A stretch of DNA of 64,000 bases from NCBI GenBank assembly GCA_031772115.1, contig JAPDPK010000039.1, positions 4,421,501 to 4,485,500 of the forward strand. Direction: 5' to 3'. The stretch is from Heritiera littoralis. Taxonomy: Eukaryota; Streptophyta; Magnoliopsida; Malvales; Malvaceae. The translations under genes and the position numbers were made by a program. The notes beneath the pieces were generated by a model. The model made no database searches. It was not told the origin of the DNA and worked only from the letters and a program-made list of their open reading frames with translations. Position 1 is the stretch's first letter; each line of letters begins with the position of its first letter. Below are positions 34,544-47,700 of this stretch, piece by piece.

Positions 34544-37500
34544 ATGAGGTGCTTACTATGGAATGCAAGGGGCGTAAGTAGCCCTGATTTCAAAAGGACC
34601 TTCATGGAACTAACAAGTATTAACAACCCCAGCCTGGCAATTATTGTCGAAACAAGGATATCCGAGGAAAAAGCAGAATCAATGAGCAACTCAATTGGTT
34701 TCGACAAAGTTTTTCGTGAGGATGCTGAAGGATATGCAGGTGGAATTTGGATCCTTTGGCACTCTCAAGAGGTCGAAGTTGACATTCTCCAACATGGGTC
34801 TCAGGTGATTCATGCAACAGTTCAGGTACGAAATCTTCATCCTTCTAACACGATTCACTCTCTCTCATCCTCTTCACCCCTTCTCTGGATACTTTCTGCT
34901 GTCTATGCATCACCTCATTTTGAAAAACGAAAACAATTGTGGGACAACCTAAGTCAGTTTGCTAAGGAACATAGCTTGCCTTGGTTTATGGTAGGAGATT
35001 TCAACGATCTCATTTGCGATAATGAAAAGATGGGGGGAAAACCCATAAATCAAACCAAAGCCAGATTATACTAAGATTGTATGAACACCTATTGTATGAT
35101 GGACTTAGGCTTTGTAGGCAATAGATTTACCTGGACAGGGAAAAATATATATGGACAGGTGGTGAGAGAAAGACTAGATCGAGCTTGGGAAAATGGTGGA
35201 TGGAGGGAGCTTTTTCCTAATGTTACTATCTTCCATCTTACAAAGGTCAGATCTGATCATTCCCCCCTCCTGATGGATACAAATCCAAAAGTTCCTAAAA
35301 TTGGTAAAAGGCCTTTTAGATTTGAAACGATTTGGTTCTCCCACCTGGAATTTAATCAATAGTTTAGAACTCCTGGGAACAGGCGGATCATAGTTTAATT
35401 TCGGCCATGAAAGTTTTTCAAGAAAAGATTATTCCATGGAACAAAAACAGTTTTGGAAATATTTTTACAAGGAAAAAGAGAATTAAAGCAAGGCTTGATG
35501 GTATCCAGCGAGCTTTAAATGGCTCTAATAAGCATAGCCTTCTACAATTAGAAAATTTGTTGATGAAGGAGTACCAAGAGATCCTCAAAATGGAAGAGGA
35601 ACTATGGCCACTCAAATCCAGAGTTAATTGGATCTCGGACGGTGATTGCAACGCCATATTTTACCATTTGACTACAATCAGACATAGAAGAAATAACAAA
35701 ATTATCGCACTCAAAGATGGGCCAGACAACTGGATTCAGGATGGGGAAGGCTTAAAACAACTAGTCAGAAATCACTTTGAATCTTTGTTCACTACCTCAA
35801 AAAACCATAGCCTCTTTGAGTTTCAGTTGGATTGCCACTTGACTCACTCTTGGGAAGAAGGGGAGATTGAACATCTCATCAAACTAGTTTTAAGATGCTA
35901 AAGTTCTCAAAGCTCTACATTCTATGAAACCACTCAAGGTGCCGGGACCAGATGGACTCCACCCAATTTTCTTCCAAAAATGTTGGGGATTAGTGGGTAG
36001 ATCAGTTATTGATCTAGTCAGACAAGTTTTTGAAAATGGAAAAATTTCGGAAAGTTTAAATGAAAGTTTTATCTGCCTCATCCCTAAAGTGCAAAGCCCT
36101 GAACATCTTCACCAGTTTAGACCGATAGGATTGTCTAATACAGTGCACAAAATTATCACAAAAATGCTTATTAATAGGATGAGAAGGTTTCTACCACATC
36201 TCATTAATCCCTTGCAATCTAGTTTCATTCCTGGGAGAAGACCACATGATAATGTCATTATTGCAAGAGAAGTCCTTCACACTATGCAAAGAAAGGGAGA
36301 GTTGGTTTCGTGGTGGTCAAGGTTGATCTAGAAAAGGCGTATGACAAGATGGAGTGGAGTTTCATTAGGGAGGTGCTTCATTTTTTCAAAGTCCCTAAGA
36401 AGTGGATCAATCTTATAATGGACTATATTACTTCGGTCTCTATGAATATTCTTATAAATGGGGAAATCAGTTCCAAAATCAACCAATCAAGAGGTATCCG
36501 CCAGGGAGACCCTTTGTCTCCATATATCTTTATCCTCTGTATGGAGTACCTTTCGCACGTGATCACGGAGGAATGTCAGAAGAAACATTGGCTTCCTTTT
36601 AAAGTGACAAGAAGAGGACCAAATATCTCACACCTTTTTTACGCAGATGGTCTTCTTTTATTGGGGAGAGCCACAGCTGAGAACGTAATAACAATGAAAA
36701 AGGTTCTCAAGAAGTTCTGTTCTCTTTCGGCTCAAACAATTAATCTTGCAAAATCTTCCATTTGTTTCTCACCGAACACTAGTGAAAAGGCTAAGGAATA
36801 TTTGAGTAGCATAATGGAGATGCCGCAGTCAAATTCTATTGGGAAATATCTTGGATCCCCAATTGGAGGGGGTAATAGGAATGAAAATTTTACTTTTATT
36901 ATTGATAAAATAAAAAGGAAGTTATCATAGTGGCAGGCGAACTTGCTATCTATTGCGGGGAGAACTACTCTTGTTCAGGCAGCAATTAGTTCAATACCTT
37001 CTTATTACATGCAGGCTGCTTGTTTGCCAATCAAGATATGTGAAGAAATCGATAGGCTGAGTAGAAACTTCATTTGCGGATCCACAGATGAACGAAAGAA
37101 GATCCATTTAATTAATTGGGAAGCGATTACTAAGCCTAAAGAATATGGAGGACTGGGGATTAAAAATATGAAGAGTCTCAACGAAGTTAATATGGCAAAG
37201 GTCGGTTGGAAACTCATCAAAGAAGAGTCCGTTTGGACTGAAGTTATCAGAAACAAATATATGAAAAATGGAATCCCCTCAACAAAAACGGGATCCACAC
37301 TTTGGAATGGGTTAAAGAAAGGTTATAAGATTCTTGAAGAAGGCCTCAAGATGAACATTAAATCAGGAAATCAAACTTACCTTTGGAAAGATGATTGGAT
37401 TGGGATTGGCCCACTTGAAAAAATTATTTTCGGACCTTGGTTACCGAAAGATGACAGAATGCTGGTCAAAGAGGTTATATCTAATGATGGAAGGTGGAAT

Positions 37501-38643
37501 TTTAATCTGTTTGGAGCACCTATTCCAGAAAACAGTCAAGATAGGATTGTTGCAATACCGAAATTATCTAATCCTAATGCGAAGGAGACCTTTAACTGGA
37601 AATTCTCCCAAGATGGTGAGTTCACCACCAAATCTGCATACAGGTTAGCAAGGAAAAGGGAGCAACACAACAAACAAAGTTGGACAGCAATATGAAAATC
37701 TCCTACATTACCAAAAATTAAGCACTTTTTATGGCAATGCAGTCATAATAAAATAGCTACCAGGGATATTCTAAATAGCAGAGGAATACAAATATCTCCT
37801 AACTGTCCAAGATGCGACCAACACAGGGAAACACCAATCCACTGTCTTAGAGATTGCATACTGATCAAACAGATTTGGGAAATGTTCCAAATCCCTTCCG
37901 ACGTCAGACAATCGTTCTTAATGGAGATAGACGATTGGATAACAATTAACTGCAAGAACTTTGGCAATTCAAGTTTTTCTGGGGTTCCATAGAGCACTGT
38001 CTTTTCTTTCATTGTTTGGTTTATTTGGAAAGACAAGAATAATTTGGTCTTTGGAGACAACTCAGAAAACAAGGATAGATGGTTTCAACAATTACAAAAC
38101 AGCTTTAAAGAATTTTGGGCTATCAAAGGAAACTATGCTCAATCCATTTGTTCTGTCGAAAAACACATTGGTTGGACTACTCCTCCCTAAGGATTTCTCA
38201 AACTTAACTTTGATGGATCTGCAAGAGGAAGTCCTGGTAAGGCAGGTGCTGGTGGGGATTTTCAAGATCACATAGGCAGATGGATCTGTGGATGCATACA
38301 ATCGGTAGGAGTGGCTTTTAGCTGCTGTGCAGAACTATGTGGACTTAGAGACGAACTAAAGATCGCAGTCGACCTTGGATTCAATAAGATTCAAATTGAA
38401 GTGGACTCTCAAATGGCATACATGTTAGTTAGTAGTGGCATTAATGACACCCATCCTTATAGTACTCTTGTGAATGAATGTAGGTGGTGGCTGGGAAGGA
38501 TCCATGAGGCGAAGCTGAGTCACAAACACAGAGAAGCTAATTCTGTTGCAGATCACCTGGCTAAGTTAGGGACAAACTCCCAATCGTTTTGCTATCTGAT
38601 GGAAGAACCCCCTGTCGACCTTTTTGTTAACTTTAGACGCTGA
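34544..38643 (+). pseudogene. LINE ORF2 (endonuclease, reverse transcriptase, RNase H)
   Basis: The ATG at 34544 opens MRCLLWNARGVSS, the start of the endonuclease, with GDFND near 34994. A stop at 35072, frameshifts near 35365-35405, 35895 and 36310, and stops at 36928 and 37693 break it; the RNase H part has further shifts. Reverse transcriptase blocks are clear: PGPDGLHPIFFQKCW, VVKVDLEKAYDKMEW, IRQGDPLSPYIF. The catalytic box reads YADG (36640-36651) in place of YADD. A zinc-binding region (LPKIKHFLWQC, CPRCDQHRETPIHCLRDC) and RNase H (DGSARG ... EVDSQMAYMLV ... REANSVADHLA) follow. It is clearly dead. Confidence 0.88.
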
Positions 38644-38780
38644 TAGAAGGGGAACGGTATTCCCTCGTTTTGTTAAGGTTAATTCTGATGTTATAAGTGA
38701 AGACACTTGATGCAGCCCTGTCTCAAGGCCTTTTGTCTACTATGAAATTCGGTTATTCATAAAAAAAATGGCTATGTTGG

Positions 38781-39556
38781 ACCAGGGCGGAGTTGAAAAG
38801 TTTAGTTAGTGGGATTTCTTCAAATATATTAAATTATTAAAAAAATAACAATAATAATGATAATACAAAAATAAAAAATTTTATGTAAACATTATTTTTT
38901 TGATAGGCTGTATCTAAACATTATTTAATTGCTTTTGACACGCATGAAGAACAGTAGCTTTATTATCAATACTTTTTTTTTGTTGAGATCACCCAATATT
39001 CCCACGCTATTTTTGGTATAAGACTAATCCAGATTTGAGCCGGACAATACCCAAAAGGTGGCAAAGCTCTTCCTCAAGAGTTTTAACACAGCTACATACC
39101 CAGGACTCAAACTCGAAACCTATTATCAATACTTTAAAATATATATTTTTCAAGGTACACAATTAATACATTATTCAACCATTAATTTATCATTAGATTA
39201 TGCAAACAAGTTTTTAACATATTTATTGTTGAAATTGCATTATCTACCTCGGTAATGAAACAATAATAATCAATAAAATTAATGTTAATGTCAACAACAA
39301 ATAAATTAATGGATATACATTATCATTTCTAATGTCATACTTTCTTATTATAAAATAAAAAAAATTCAACATTAAAAACCCAATGTTAAAGTACATAAAA
39401 TCTAACTTCATCTATCAATCTATTCAACAAATAAAATTCAAATAAATTTGTGTAATGTATAAAAATTTATTTATATAAATATAAATTTATTTATTTATTT
39501 AATTTGAGCAGTGGGAGCTTGAACCCTCACTGAACCTAAGGGGCTCCACCCCTGGT
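38781..39556. mobile_element. Possible small element with ACCAGGGxGGAG inverted ends
   Basis: ACCAGGGCGGAG at 38781 and the complement of ACCAGGGGTGGAG at 39543-39556 face each other across 776 bp. No flanking duplication was found. The left end coincides with the LINE insertion site, so the LINE would have entered at the element's edge. It could be chance. Confidence 0.25.
38966..39122 (-). mobile_element. SINE-like fragment
   Basis: The minus strand reads TTTCGAGTTTGAGTCCTGGG, a B-box-like start, then 120 bp ending in GGGTGATCTCAAC plus nine As. No A box was found, so this is a truncated copy of a different SINE or a chance tail. Confidence 0.35.
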
Positions 39557-39639
39557 TCGACGCCAAGAGCTGTGGTCTTGTAATAAATTAGTTTAATTTA
39601 ATGATTAAAATTCAATCATCAATAATTTTAAGTATAAAA

Positions 39640-39905
39640 AACATGTCATAAATCCATGCTAACCCAAACCAACCGGTTTTGGAGTTAGTAATGTGTTCCT
39701 TCCCTGAACAAAAAAACTCATTTCCCTGTGTGTTTGGTGTGTGGTTCTGATGTTGAGACTAAAAGCATTAGCTTTCCCTTTGGGTTTGTCTCCGTCCCAC
39801 ATCAAGTGTGTAGTGTTGTGGTGTATGCGTTTATAAGGAATTTCATGCTAATCCAAACCAACCGGTTTTGGAGTTAGTGATGTGTTCCTTCCGTGAAAAA
39901 AAAAA
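39640..39905. repeat. Direct repeat of about 65 bp, copies 190 bp apart
   Basis: A block containing ccaaaccaaccggttttgga and gtgttcctt occurs at about 39650-39715 and again at about 39838-39905. Between them lies gtcccacatcaagtg with a TATA-like tttataagg. This looks like the ends of a short repeated element. The function is unknown. Confidence 0.45.
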
Positions 39906-40383
39906 ACATATCATAAATAATATATAAAATTGTTTAAGAGTCGGGTTAAGTTTGATTTAGGCCTCAAAACTCTTTTCAAGGTCTAATTCGATTTCACTTC
40001 AACCGAATTGATATATTTAAAAATACTTAGATATTAAAAATTTTTATATTTGATATGTTAGTATTTTCAATATACTAAAATTAAATAAAAAATATTTAAT
40101 TAATTAAATAATATCTCAAAGTAGAGTAAAATTAGGCTGAACTTTAACTTTAAATTCGACCTTTATATATTTCTAAATATAGGAATCAAATTCATTTTCT
40201 ACAGAGATTTATGAAAATAAATGATGTTATAAATTGCTATACCAGATGATGTAATCTGTATAGTATTTGATTTCAAATCAATCAAGATGAATTTATGGTA
40301 AATTAAAAGTTAGTTATAAATAGATATGACGGAGACACATGTTCACATTAAGATATGTACATAGCCGTATTTGATTGATTTAA

Positions 40384-40412
40384 CTAGTTTTAAATCTGTG
40401 CGATGCATGGAA
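40384..40412 (-). mobile_element. Helitron-like 3' terminus, opposite strand
   Basis: The minus strand reads CCATGCATCGCACAG, then ATTTAAAACTAG, then T. It matches the other candidate (31770-31808) in hairpin core, T-rich spacer and CTAG end, which supports a shared family. No 5' end was found. Confidence 0.5.
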
Positions 40413-40963
40413 ATACATTAATCAAATAAGAAATTCATTGATAATATTTTTTTTGAAACTTTATAATATAAATTATTATGTTTATGAAAAAGACAACATA
40501 TTTTTATTTAATATTTTTTTATTTGTAATTTGTATATTACAATATAATAATATAAAAATTATATATTGGATATAATTATGCAAATTTAAAAAAATTAAAT
40601 TAAACTATTATTGTATTTTATTGAATAAATGTAGTATATAAAAAAATTCAATATGTCTTTGATTTGAAGAAATTGAGATTTTTTTTGTCTTAAAATCAAC
40701 CTCGTGTAAGAATTTTTTTAAACAGAGATTCTTCAATGAATTCTTGTTGAGCTGAAGAGGTAGCAAATGATTTTTCAATATTTATTGCTATTTTTAAATG
40801 ATGTGTCACTTTATTTGATGATCTAATAGATTTCATAGATGGAATAGAAGACTTAAATAAAACACTAATATGCAATTTGATTAAATTAAGTTTCAGTTAT
40901 ATCTTATGTTATAATAAATATAACAAAGATACTCATATTATGTAAATATTCATACTTATGTGT

Positions 40964-41008
<45 letters not shown>

Positions 41009-41851
41009 TATGCATATGCATACCTATTTCGATAGTTTTAAGCTTTGTATTTCTCGTTTCAGTATTAAAATTTGTTGCTCTTGTTTCGAACAAAAAATTT
41101 CACTCCTAAGATCTTCAAATATCTCTCAAATTTTATAATCTCAATTTTCCTAAATTATAGTCACAGACATATCATTAAATTAAATTAAATATTGGACAAT
41201 ATTAAAATAATTGTTAACTAATCAATATCTTAAGAGAAATTTTATAAAGATTGTCAACATCTTTATTAATTAATTTTTTAGCTTCAATGTTGACTTTTGA
41301 TAAACCATCAAATGCCTCAACATTCAACTTCTATTTATAAAGTATAATTGTTAATTAACCAATACCTTAAGAAATTTTTTTTTAAAGATTGTTAATATCT
41401 TTATTAATTAATTAATTTCTTAGCTTTAGTATTAAAAAGTATAAAACATTACTTTTTTAGAATCATCAAATGCCTCAACGTTCAACTTTTATCTATAAGG
41501 TATACAAAATGCTACAATTAAGTTATATATATTAAAATTATAAAATGCTTATATTATTATCATGGAATAATTTTTGTTTTATGTTTTAAACATAGTAAAT
41601 ATAATTATTATTTACCTTAGAGTTGGATTAGAAACATTAATATTACATGGGAAACAATAAAACTTTTTATCAACTTCAGACAACCTTTTTGTTTCACTCG
41701 TGTGACATGTAATACCAGTCAAAAGTTAGATCAACTTTTATGATAGTTACTCTATTGGTGAAAGATTTTCCTTATATAATATATATTTATATATATATAT
41801 ATATATATTTATATATAAAACACCAATTCAAAAAATAGTCAATAAAAACAT

Positions 41852-42077
41852 GGGTTTGTTATGATGCATTGATAGTGTATAGTTTCTATACACTGTCAAT
41901 ATATTAGAGGTTGACACCTCATCAATTGGCAAATTAAAAAAATATGTCAAGCTCTTAAAAGTAAATATAAATAAATTTTTTAAATTTGCTCATAAGGGCT
42001 TATTAATGAGGTGTCAACATATGGTATATTGACAATGTATAGAAACTATACACTGTCAGTGCATCATATATAAACCT
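41852..42077. mobile_element. Mutator-like MITE, intact copy 2
   Basis: 226 bp with inverted ends around GTTTGTTATGATGCATTGATAG. It is flanked by a perfect 9-bp duplication taaaaacat (41843-41851 and 42078-42086). It is related to the copy at 30013-30237 in ends and length. Confidence 0.7.
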
Positions 42078-42875
42078 TAAAAACATACATGCTAAATCAA
42101 TTATATTTTAAAATTATATTGCCATATTTGAAAAAAAAATATATGTTAGTCTAATACATTGAACAGTGACTTTATGACCAATATTTTAATATCCGACAGA
42201 GGTGTGTTATTTATAAACATTAAAACCTCATCCAATTCTAATCTTTTATGTGATGTGCAATAAAATTCTATGCCAGGATCTCATTTAAATAAACTAAATA
42301 CAAAAAAGTAAAAGAAATTAGAGTTTTTTTTTGTAATGTTATATATTAAAAAAATTAATATATAAAAGCAGTAGTTATAATTGTTGTATTTTGTAATGTT
42401 AATAAGAAAAGAAAGAATAATTGCATGTTACTTATTAATTTAAAAAATTAAAAAAAATGATGTTATATTATTGCACGTTATATTATTGCAAAAAAAATGT
42501 AATCATTGTACATAAGATGTTATATTATTGCATGTTATATATTACATTATCCATAGTAATGTTATTTTTTAGAAAAAAAATAATTGATAAAAGCTATAGA
42601 TATATATGTTATATTTTCTAACATTAATGTAGGTAGATATAAATGAAATATAATTTTTATTTAATTTTAATCTAGATAGATATATATATGTTTATCTTTT
42701 AAAAATTAAAATAGGTAATTAATTTAAAAATATAATTGATTTATTTTTATATTTATATATATTTTTATTTTTTGAAACTTGAAAAAGGATAATTATTTTT
42801 TAAAATAATATATTACATGTGTCAAATATTTAGACTATTCACATAAAATGTCCTACTTGTAGCCAACTACTTTAG

Positions 42876-42914
<39 letters not shown>

Positions 42915-43924
42915 TTATTAAAAGAGTATCATAAATAAAAAGTTAGTTACAAATCAATGTGATAAGTACACGTGTTCATATTGATAGGTACATATGTTCA
43001 GACTGAGATATAGTTGTGATTTATTGATTTAATTATCAAAATATCTTTAGGGAAAAGGTGAATTTAGTTAAGATTTTTACATGCGATCAAATATAGTCAA
43101 TTAATTATAATTTTATTTAGAAAGCAAGATTAAAATATTGTTCCACATTATTTATTATATATTAATATAATTTTTAAAAATATATTTTAGTGAAATATGT
43201 GACAATCTTTTAATTTCATCGATAAAAGAAAAAATTTTCAAGAAAATGTATTAGACTTTATTTTTTCTTTGTTTTTTATAATTATTTACATTGAGTTGTT
43301 TTTGATACACAAATGACGAAAACTTTTAAATTCACAAATAAAATTAAAAAACTATCACATATTTTAATTATTTTTTCAATATACCTTACGGAATATATAT
43401 CAACAAGTTAATTCTGATGATGAATGAATTTTTTTTGTCTCCGTGAATAGTTTATGGGACCACTATTTGAGCACCTAATTCAAAATTTTAGTTGCCTTAA
43501 TATTAAAACATACATTCAACTTTTTACGTAAAATGAATATAAGTTCTCAATATTTTTTGACATGTAAATCAGTCTATAAACTTTTATTTTTTACAAATAA
43601 ATCCCAAACTTTTTAATAATACAATTAAATCCAAATCAATTCATTTTATGAAAAAAATTAAAAATATATTTGACTATTAAATCACATTTAATTTAATAAA
43701 AAATCTCCATACATTTCGAAGCCCAAGATCTCCTTAACCCGAGCCATTCAAATTATTTTACTAATGTATTTTAAATTTTCAAATTGAAGTGGCTGAAATG
43801 CCCGGTTATCCAGTGCGGCGCGGACCACATTAATACAATACAATCGACTGTGCATGCATTAACTCAAACGCCAAATTCAAAATTCCATTTTCTTTTTTTA
43901 TTCTTCCCAAATTTGCTCTGCCAA

Positions 43925-43995
43925 ATTGCTACCTCTTCTCTTCTCTTCTCTTCTCTCCTCTCAGAGGAGAGAGAAGAAGAAGAAAGAAAGGAAAA
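43925..43995 (+). promoter_or_regulatory. CT/GA-rich inverted repeat upstream of the zinc-finger gene
   Basis: A pyrimidine run (ctcttctcttctctcctctc) meets a purine run (agaggagagagaagaaga) at 43960-43965, able to fold into a hairpin. CT-rich tracts are common in plant core promoters and leaders. The transcription start is probably nearby. Confidence 0.4.
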
Positions 43996-44703
43996 GAGAA
44001 ACACCAAAAATAGCAAAGCTTATTTATTTAATTTTCTTTTTTTGTATATAAAAGAAAAAAAATCGATCTCTCTTGCTTTCCTTTTCCTCCTAGGGTTTCC
44101 GTTTCGGTTTCCGTCTTTGCTGCTCGCCCTTTACCGTCACTGACCTTTAGTTTCACTCACATTGCATCGGGATCGGCGCATTGCTTTGAGAACTAATTCG
44201 AATTCTTAATTTTCTCCCCATTTTTAGGGTTTTTTTCTAGATTTTTTTGTGTAGATCGAGGTAAGTTCGTTTCTTTATCATTTTCTTATTCTATTGTTTT
44301 TATACGGTTTTTTAATTTTTGATCGAACGATACTCTCTTTTTTGTTTAATTTTGAATTGCATGACTGCGTAATTTCGCTGTATAGGTGCAGTTTATATGA
44401 TTTTCACTGGTTTCGTGTGTAGTCTTTTGACATTTGATTTTCATTGTCTGCGAAAATTAATGAGACAAATACAACGTTACAGACATGATCGTTAATATCA
44501 ACTCCAACTCCTGGAATTTCCCGCATTTATCTAAAAATAGTAACAAATTTTATGTACGTGGAATTAATTATTATTGTTTTTTAAAAAAATTGGTGCCATA
44601 ATTTTTAGTTTTATGAGATATATATTGTTCTAATATTATTGTGGTGATTTTGGCTGGCATTGTTTTTTGCAGTTTATATATTTGGGCCTAACTTTTTGTC
44701 GCA

Positions 44704-47700
44704 ATGGTATGCTCACTTGGAAGTGGTAGAATGGCCGTTATGGCTAGGCTTCTTGAAGCAGGAAGCTTCTCGCCGAATATAGCGGGTATATGATGACTTC
44801 CCAGTATGAAATATTGGAATATGTATGTTATGGGTCTCACTATCCAATGTGTCAAGTCAATTTGACTTTGCGAGTAATTTGTAGCTAGTGAAATAGAGCA
44901 TTGTCGAATGGAGTGATACCAGAGAAATAATAAATGAAATATCTCAATTTGCGACACTCATTTTTTAGTTTGAGCCTTTATCTTTTATGTGATTGTAATG
45001 CTATATGGATACTTTAAGTTTGCCCATCATCATCGTCAAAGCTTTTATCCTTATATTGAAGTAGGGTGCATGAACTAATATATGAACTCACTCTAAGGCT
45101 TTGCTTGGTAGGATGGAAAGAAAGGGATGAGGAAGGAAAATTAGTTAATCAAATGGTTATGTTTCATAACAACTTTCTTATTTTATAGCTTAACCATTTG
45201 ATTAACTAATTTTCTTTCCTCACCCTTTTCTTTCCACCATACCAAGCAAAGCCTAAGTCATTAGCTTGAAGGATATTTTAAGGTAGATAACTATATAATT
45301 TCATACTTATATTTGTGCCATGCAATGAGTCTCCACTCTCTTTCTGAGATGTTCTCAGTAATTATAACAGGGAAAAAGGTCAGTGGTCATTATTAATGGC
45401 TCTGCTCCACCACAAAAAAGGAACCCACAATTTTTCTCAATGAATACATGATACATTACACTTTTGATCCATGTTTTTGCTGTTCTGTTTTATTATTGTT
45501 TCTCTCTTTCTCTCGCCTTGGTCTTATTCAAGCATGTAATTAGATGTGTAAAACTCCTGATTCACTTTTAAAGTAGTATAAAAGAAAATAAGAACATTAG
45601 GTAAACACAAGCTAAACTTCTGACCATTTGCTTCTTTGACCAGGAGGATTATGTTAGATTAATTTAGGTCTACCAGTTTCAAATGAATAGGAGATATTGT
45701 TTTAATTTTCAAACAACTTGGTATTGACATTGTCCTCAACCGTTGGCAGAGGAAGTTGGCAATCAAAAATTAGCTGCTCAATATATTTACAGAGAATTAC
45801 ATGGGGCAGATGAGGCAAATTTACTTGATGAAGAAGGTGATGCTTATGTGCAGACTCATGTTAGTTTTATTGGTCTTTCAATTTAATAATGTTTCTGTTA
45901 CACTGAACTATATGGTCTTAGCTGTGATCAGTATAAATGTTGAGTTCATTGCTTATGGTGACCTGTTAATTTTTCTCTCACAGATATGCATGTCTTTGGT
46001 TTGAAGCCCATGGCTGATCCCTTGAATTTGGTAAGCTTATCTGAACTATCAATTTTCCATTTTAGCATTACAGTTCTCTTTGATATCATGTTATAAAACA
46101 CTTCCTGTAAAGAGTTTTTTGCTGTTTATGGTCTCTCTCTCAGCTGTAGCCGTGTTACCTTTGCCAATTAATGGCTCCCTCCATCTGGTTCAGATTGCTG
46201 ATTTCTAATCTTAAATCAATAAAGAAATTCTCTAACCTTTGAGTCCTACATGGGGTAAATGTATGTTCAATTAAATGCCAACAACAGTTGTAACCATGTC
46301 ATATAAGAATATTAACCATGTTGCTTGCTTTTTACTTTCTTGGTTGCCCAATTGTATTTGTAATATCCTAAAGTGTTTTTTATTTGTCTTAGCTTTTAAG
46401 GTCATGTCTGCACCAAGGTAGAAATTTAACCTTTATAATGTTGGCTTCTTGTTTTAGTTATCGATTGTTGATGGGCATACAAAAGTTTTAATCTGTTACC
46501 TGATTGCTTAATATAATTGTGAAGGTATGTTGTAATGCTTGCAAGAAGCCAATCAAGGCCAGTCAATACGCTGCTCATTCAGGTTTGGAGGCCTTTAACT
46601 TTTCTAATCAATCTTTTCCCAATTTTTATCATTCATGACTAGCTCAAAGACATATAGGCACTTAAAATTTTTTTGCACATACATGAATACTGTTCCAGGA
46701 ATTGAAGTTAAGACTAGATTATTGTAACTGTCTATAATTTTTTGATCGGCATTTAATTTATCCATGTATAATGTAATTTCTGTTGTTGGTCAATGATGAT
46801 TGTTCTCGATGAACCTCTACAAGCCGTATGAACAAGGGATTTATAATGTTAATGTCTACATTTGGCGTTGTTTCTCTACTAGGGACAACTAGCTATGAAT
46901 TTTTCAGTGGTGTGTTAGTGGTGCTTCACTGAAATTGTTTTCTTTTTCCCTTCTGATTTTTTTTCAGAACTTTGTAGGTCATTAAAAACCACAGAAGAAA
47001 CTATTTTGGAGCTTGATGGTAGTACAGGGCATAGGAAACCTCCAAGGAAGGAAAGGAAGAAGTCACTAGCTGCTTATGCTAGTATCCTTTCTTTTCACCT
47101 TCTTTTTGAAACGTTTTTTAGTATTTTCTTGGCTTTGTTGTTAAGTTTTAAACTCCTATTGCTTTTATGACAGCATCTTTTTAAGAAAAGAAGCATCAAA
47201 AGTACTGAAAAGAGTTTTATATTTTTTTCTTTAATGAAAAGTCATTTTTTGGTTGCCATGTATGTTAAAAAAATGTCTTACATTTTTGGTTTGGTTACAG
47301 GAAACTTATCGTTCCTTGTTGATTCATATTTTCGTAGTACTTAACCTGTCTTAGACCAGCCTACACCAGTTGGGGAGCAGGAAAAATCAGAAATTATTGA
47401 TGCTGATGATACTACAGCGTCAGAATCCCACATGGATGGGCAAATTGGAATGACTTCTTCCTTAGCCATGGATGCAAAACGTAAGTGGATAATGTTGTGG
47501 ATTTCTCTCCCTTTTTTCCCCCCTTTATCATTATGATTTTATGAGGTAATATGTCTAATGTTAAATGCAATCTAGTTGCTTATTATATGCCAGTTCTCTG
47601 ATTGCAGCAAGTGCTTCATTATTTGAGCTTGATGCATCATTTTCCTTTTTCTTTTAGGAAATTCCACCTGTATAGATACGCCATCTGTGATGTATGGCTC

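Larger units (their letters stand above)
32631..38764 (+). mobile_element. L1-type LINE with RNase H, decayed
   Basis: Flanked by the 18-bp direct repeat aaaatggctatgttggac (32613-32630 and 38765-38782), a typical target-primed insertion duplication. It ends in a short A run. Two ORFs: ORF1 with a DUF4283-like domain and a CCHC knuckle, and ORF2 with AP-type endonuclease, reverse transcriptase, a zinc-binding region and C-terminal RNase H. This is the plant L1 arrangement. Several frameshifts and stops make it inactive. The 5' untranslated part is only about 15 bp, so it is either 5'-truncated or has a very short leader. Confidence 0.93.
39906..43700. other. AT-rich spacer with repeats
   Basis: No gene was recognised. 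It holds a Helitron-like end (40384-40412), (TA)n tracts near 40967-41000, 41790-41815 and 42883-42911, an intact MITE (41852-42077), and a diverged direct repeat of about 70 bp (40316-40380 and 42936-43032). Confidence 0.5.

Noticed and set aside
39795..39830. Possible snRNA promoter (USE plus TATA)
   Set aside because: No snRNA-like sequence follows, and the motif sits within a repeated element.
43784..44143. 119-codon open frame upstream of the zinc-finger gene
   Set aside because: It runs through the CT/GA-rich leader and has low-complexity composition; the gene's real start with conserved sequence is at 44704.
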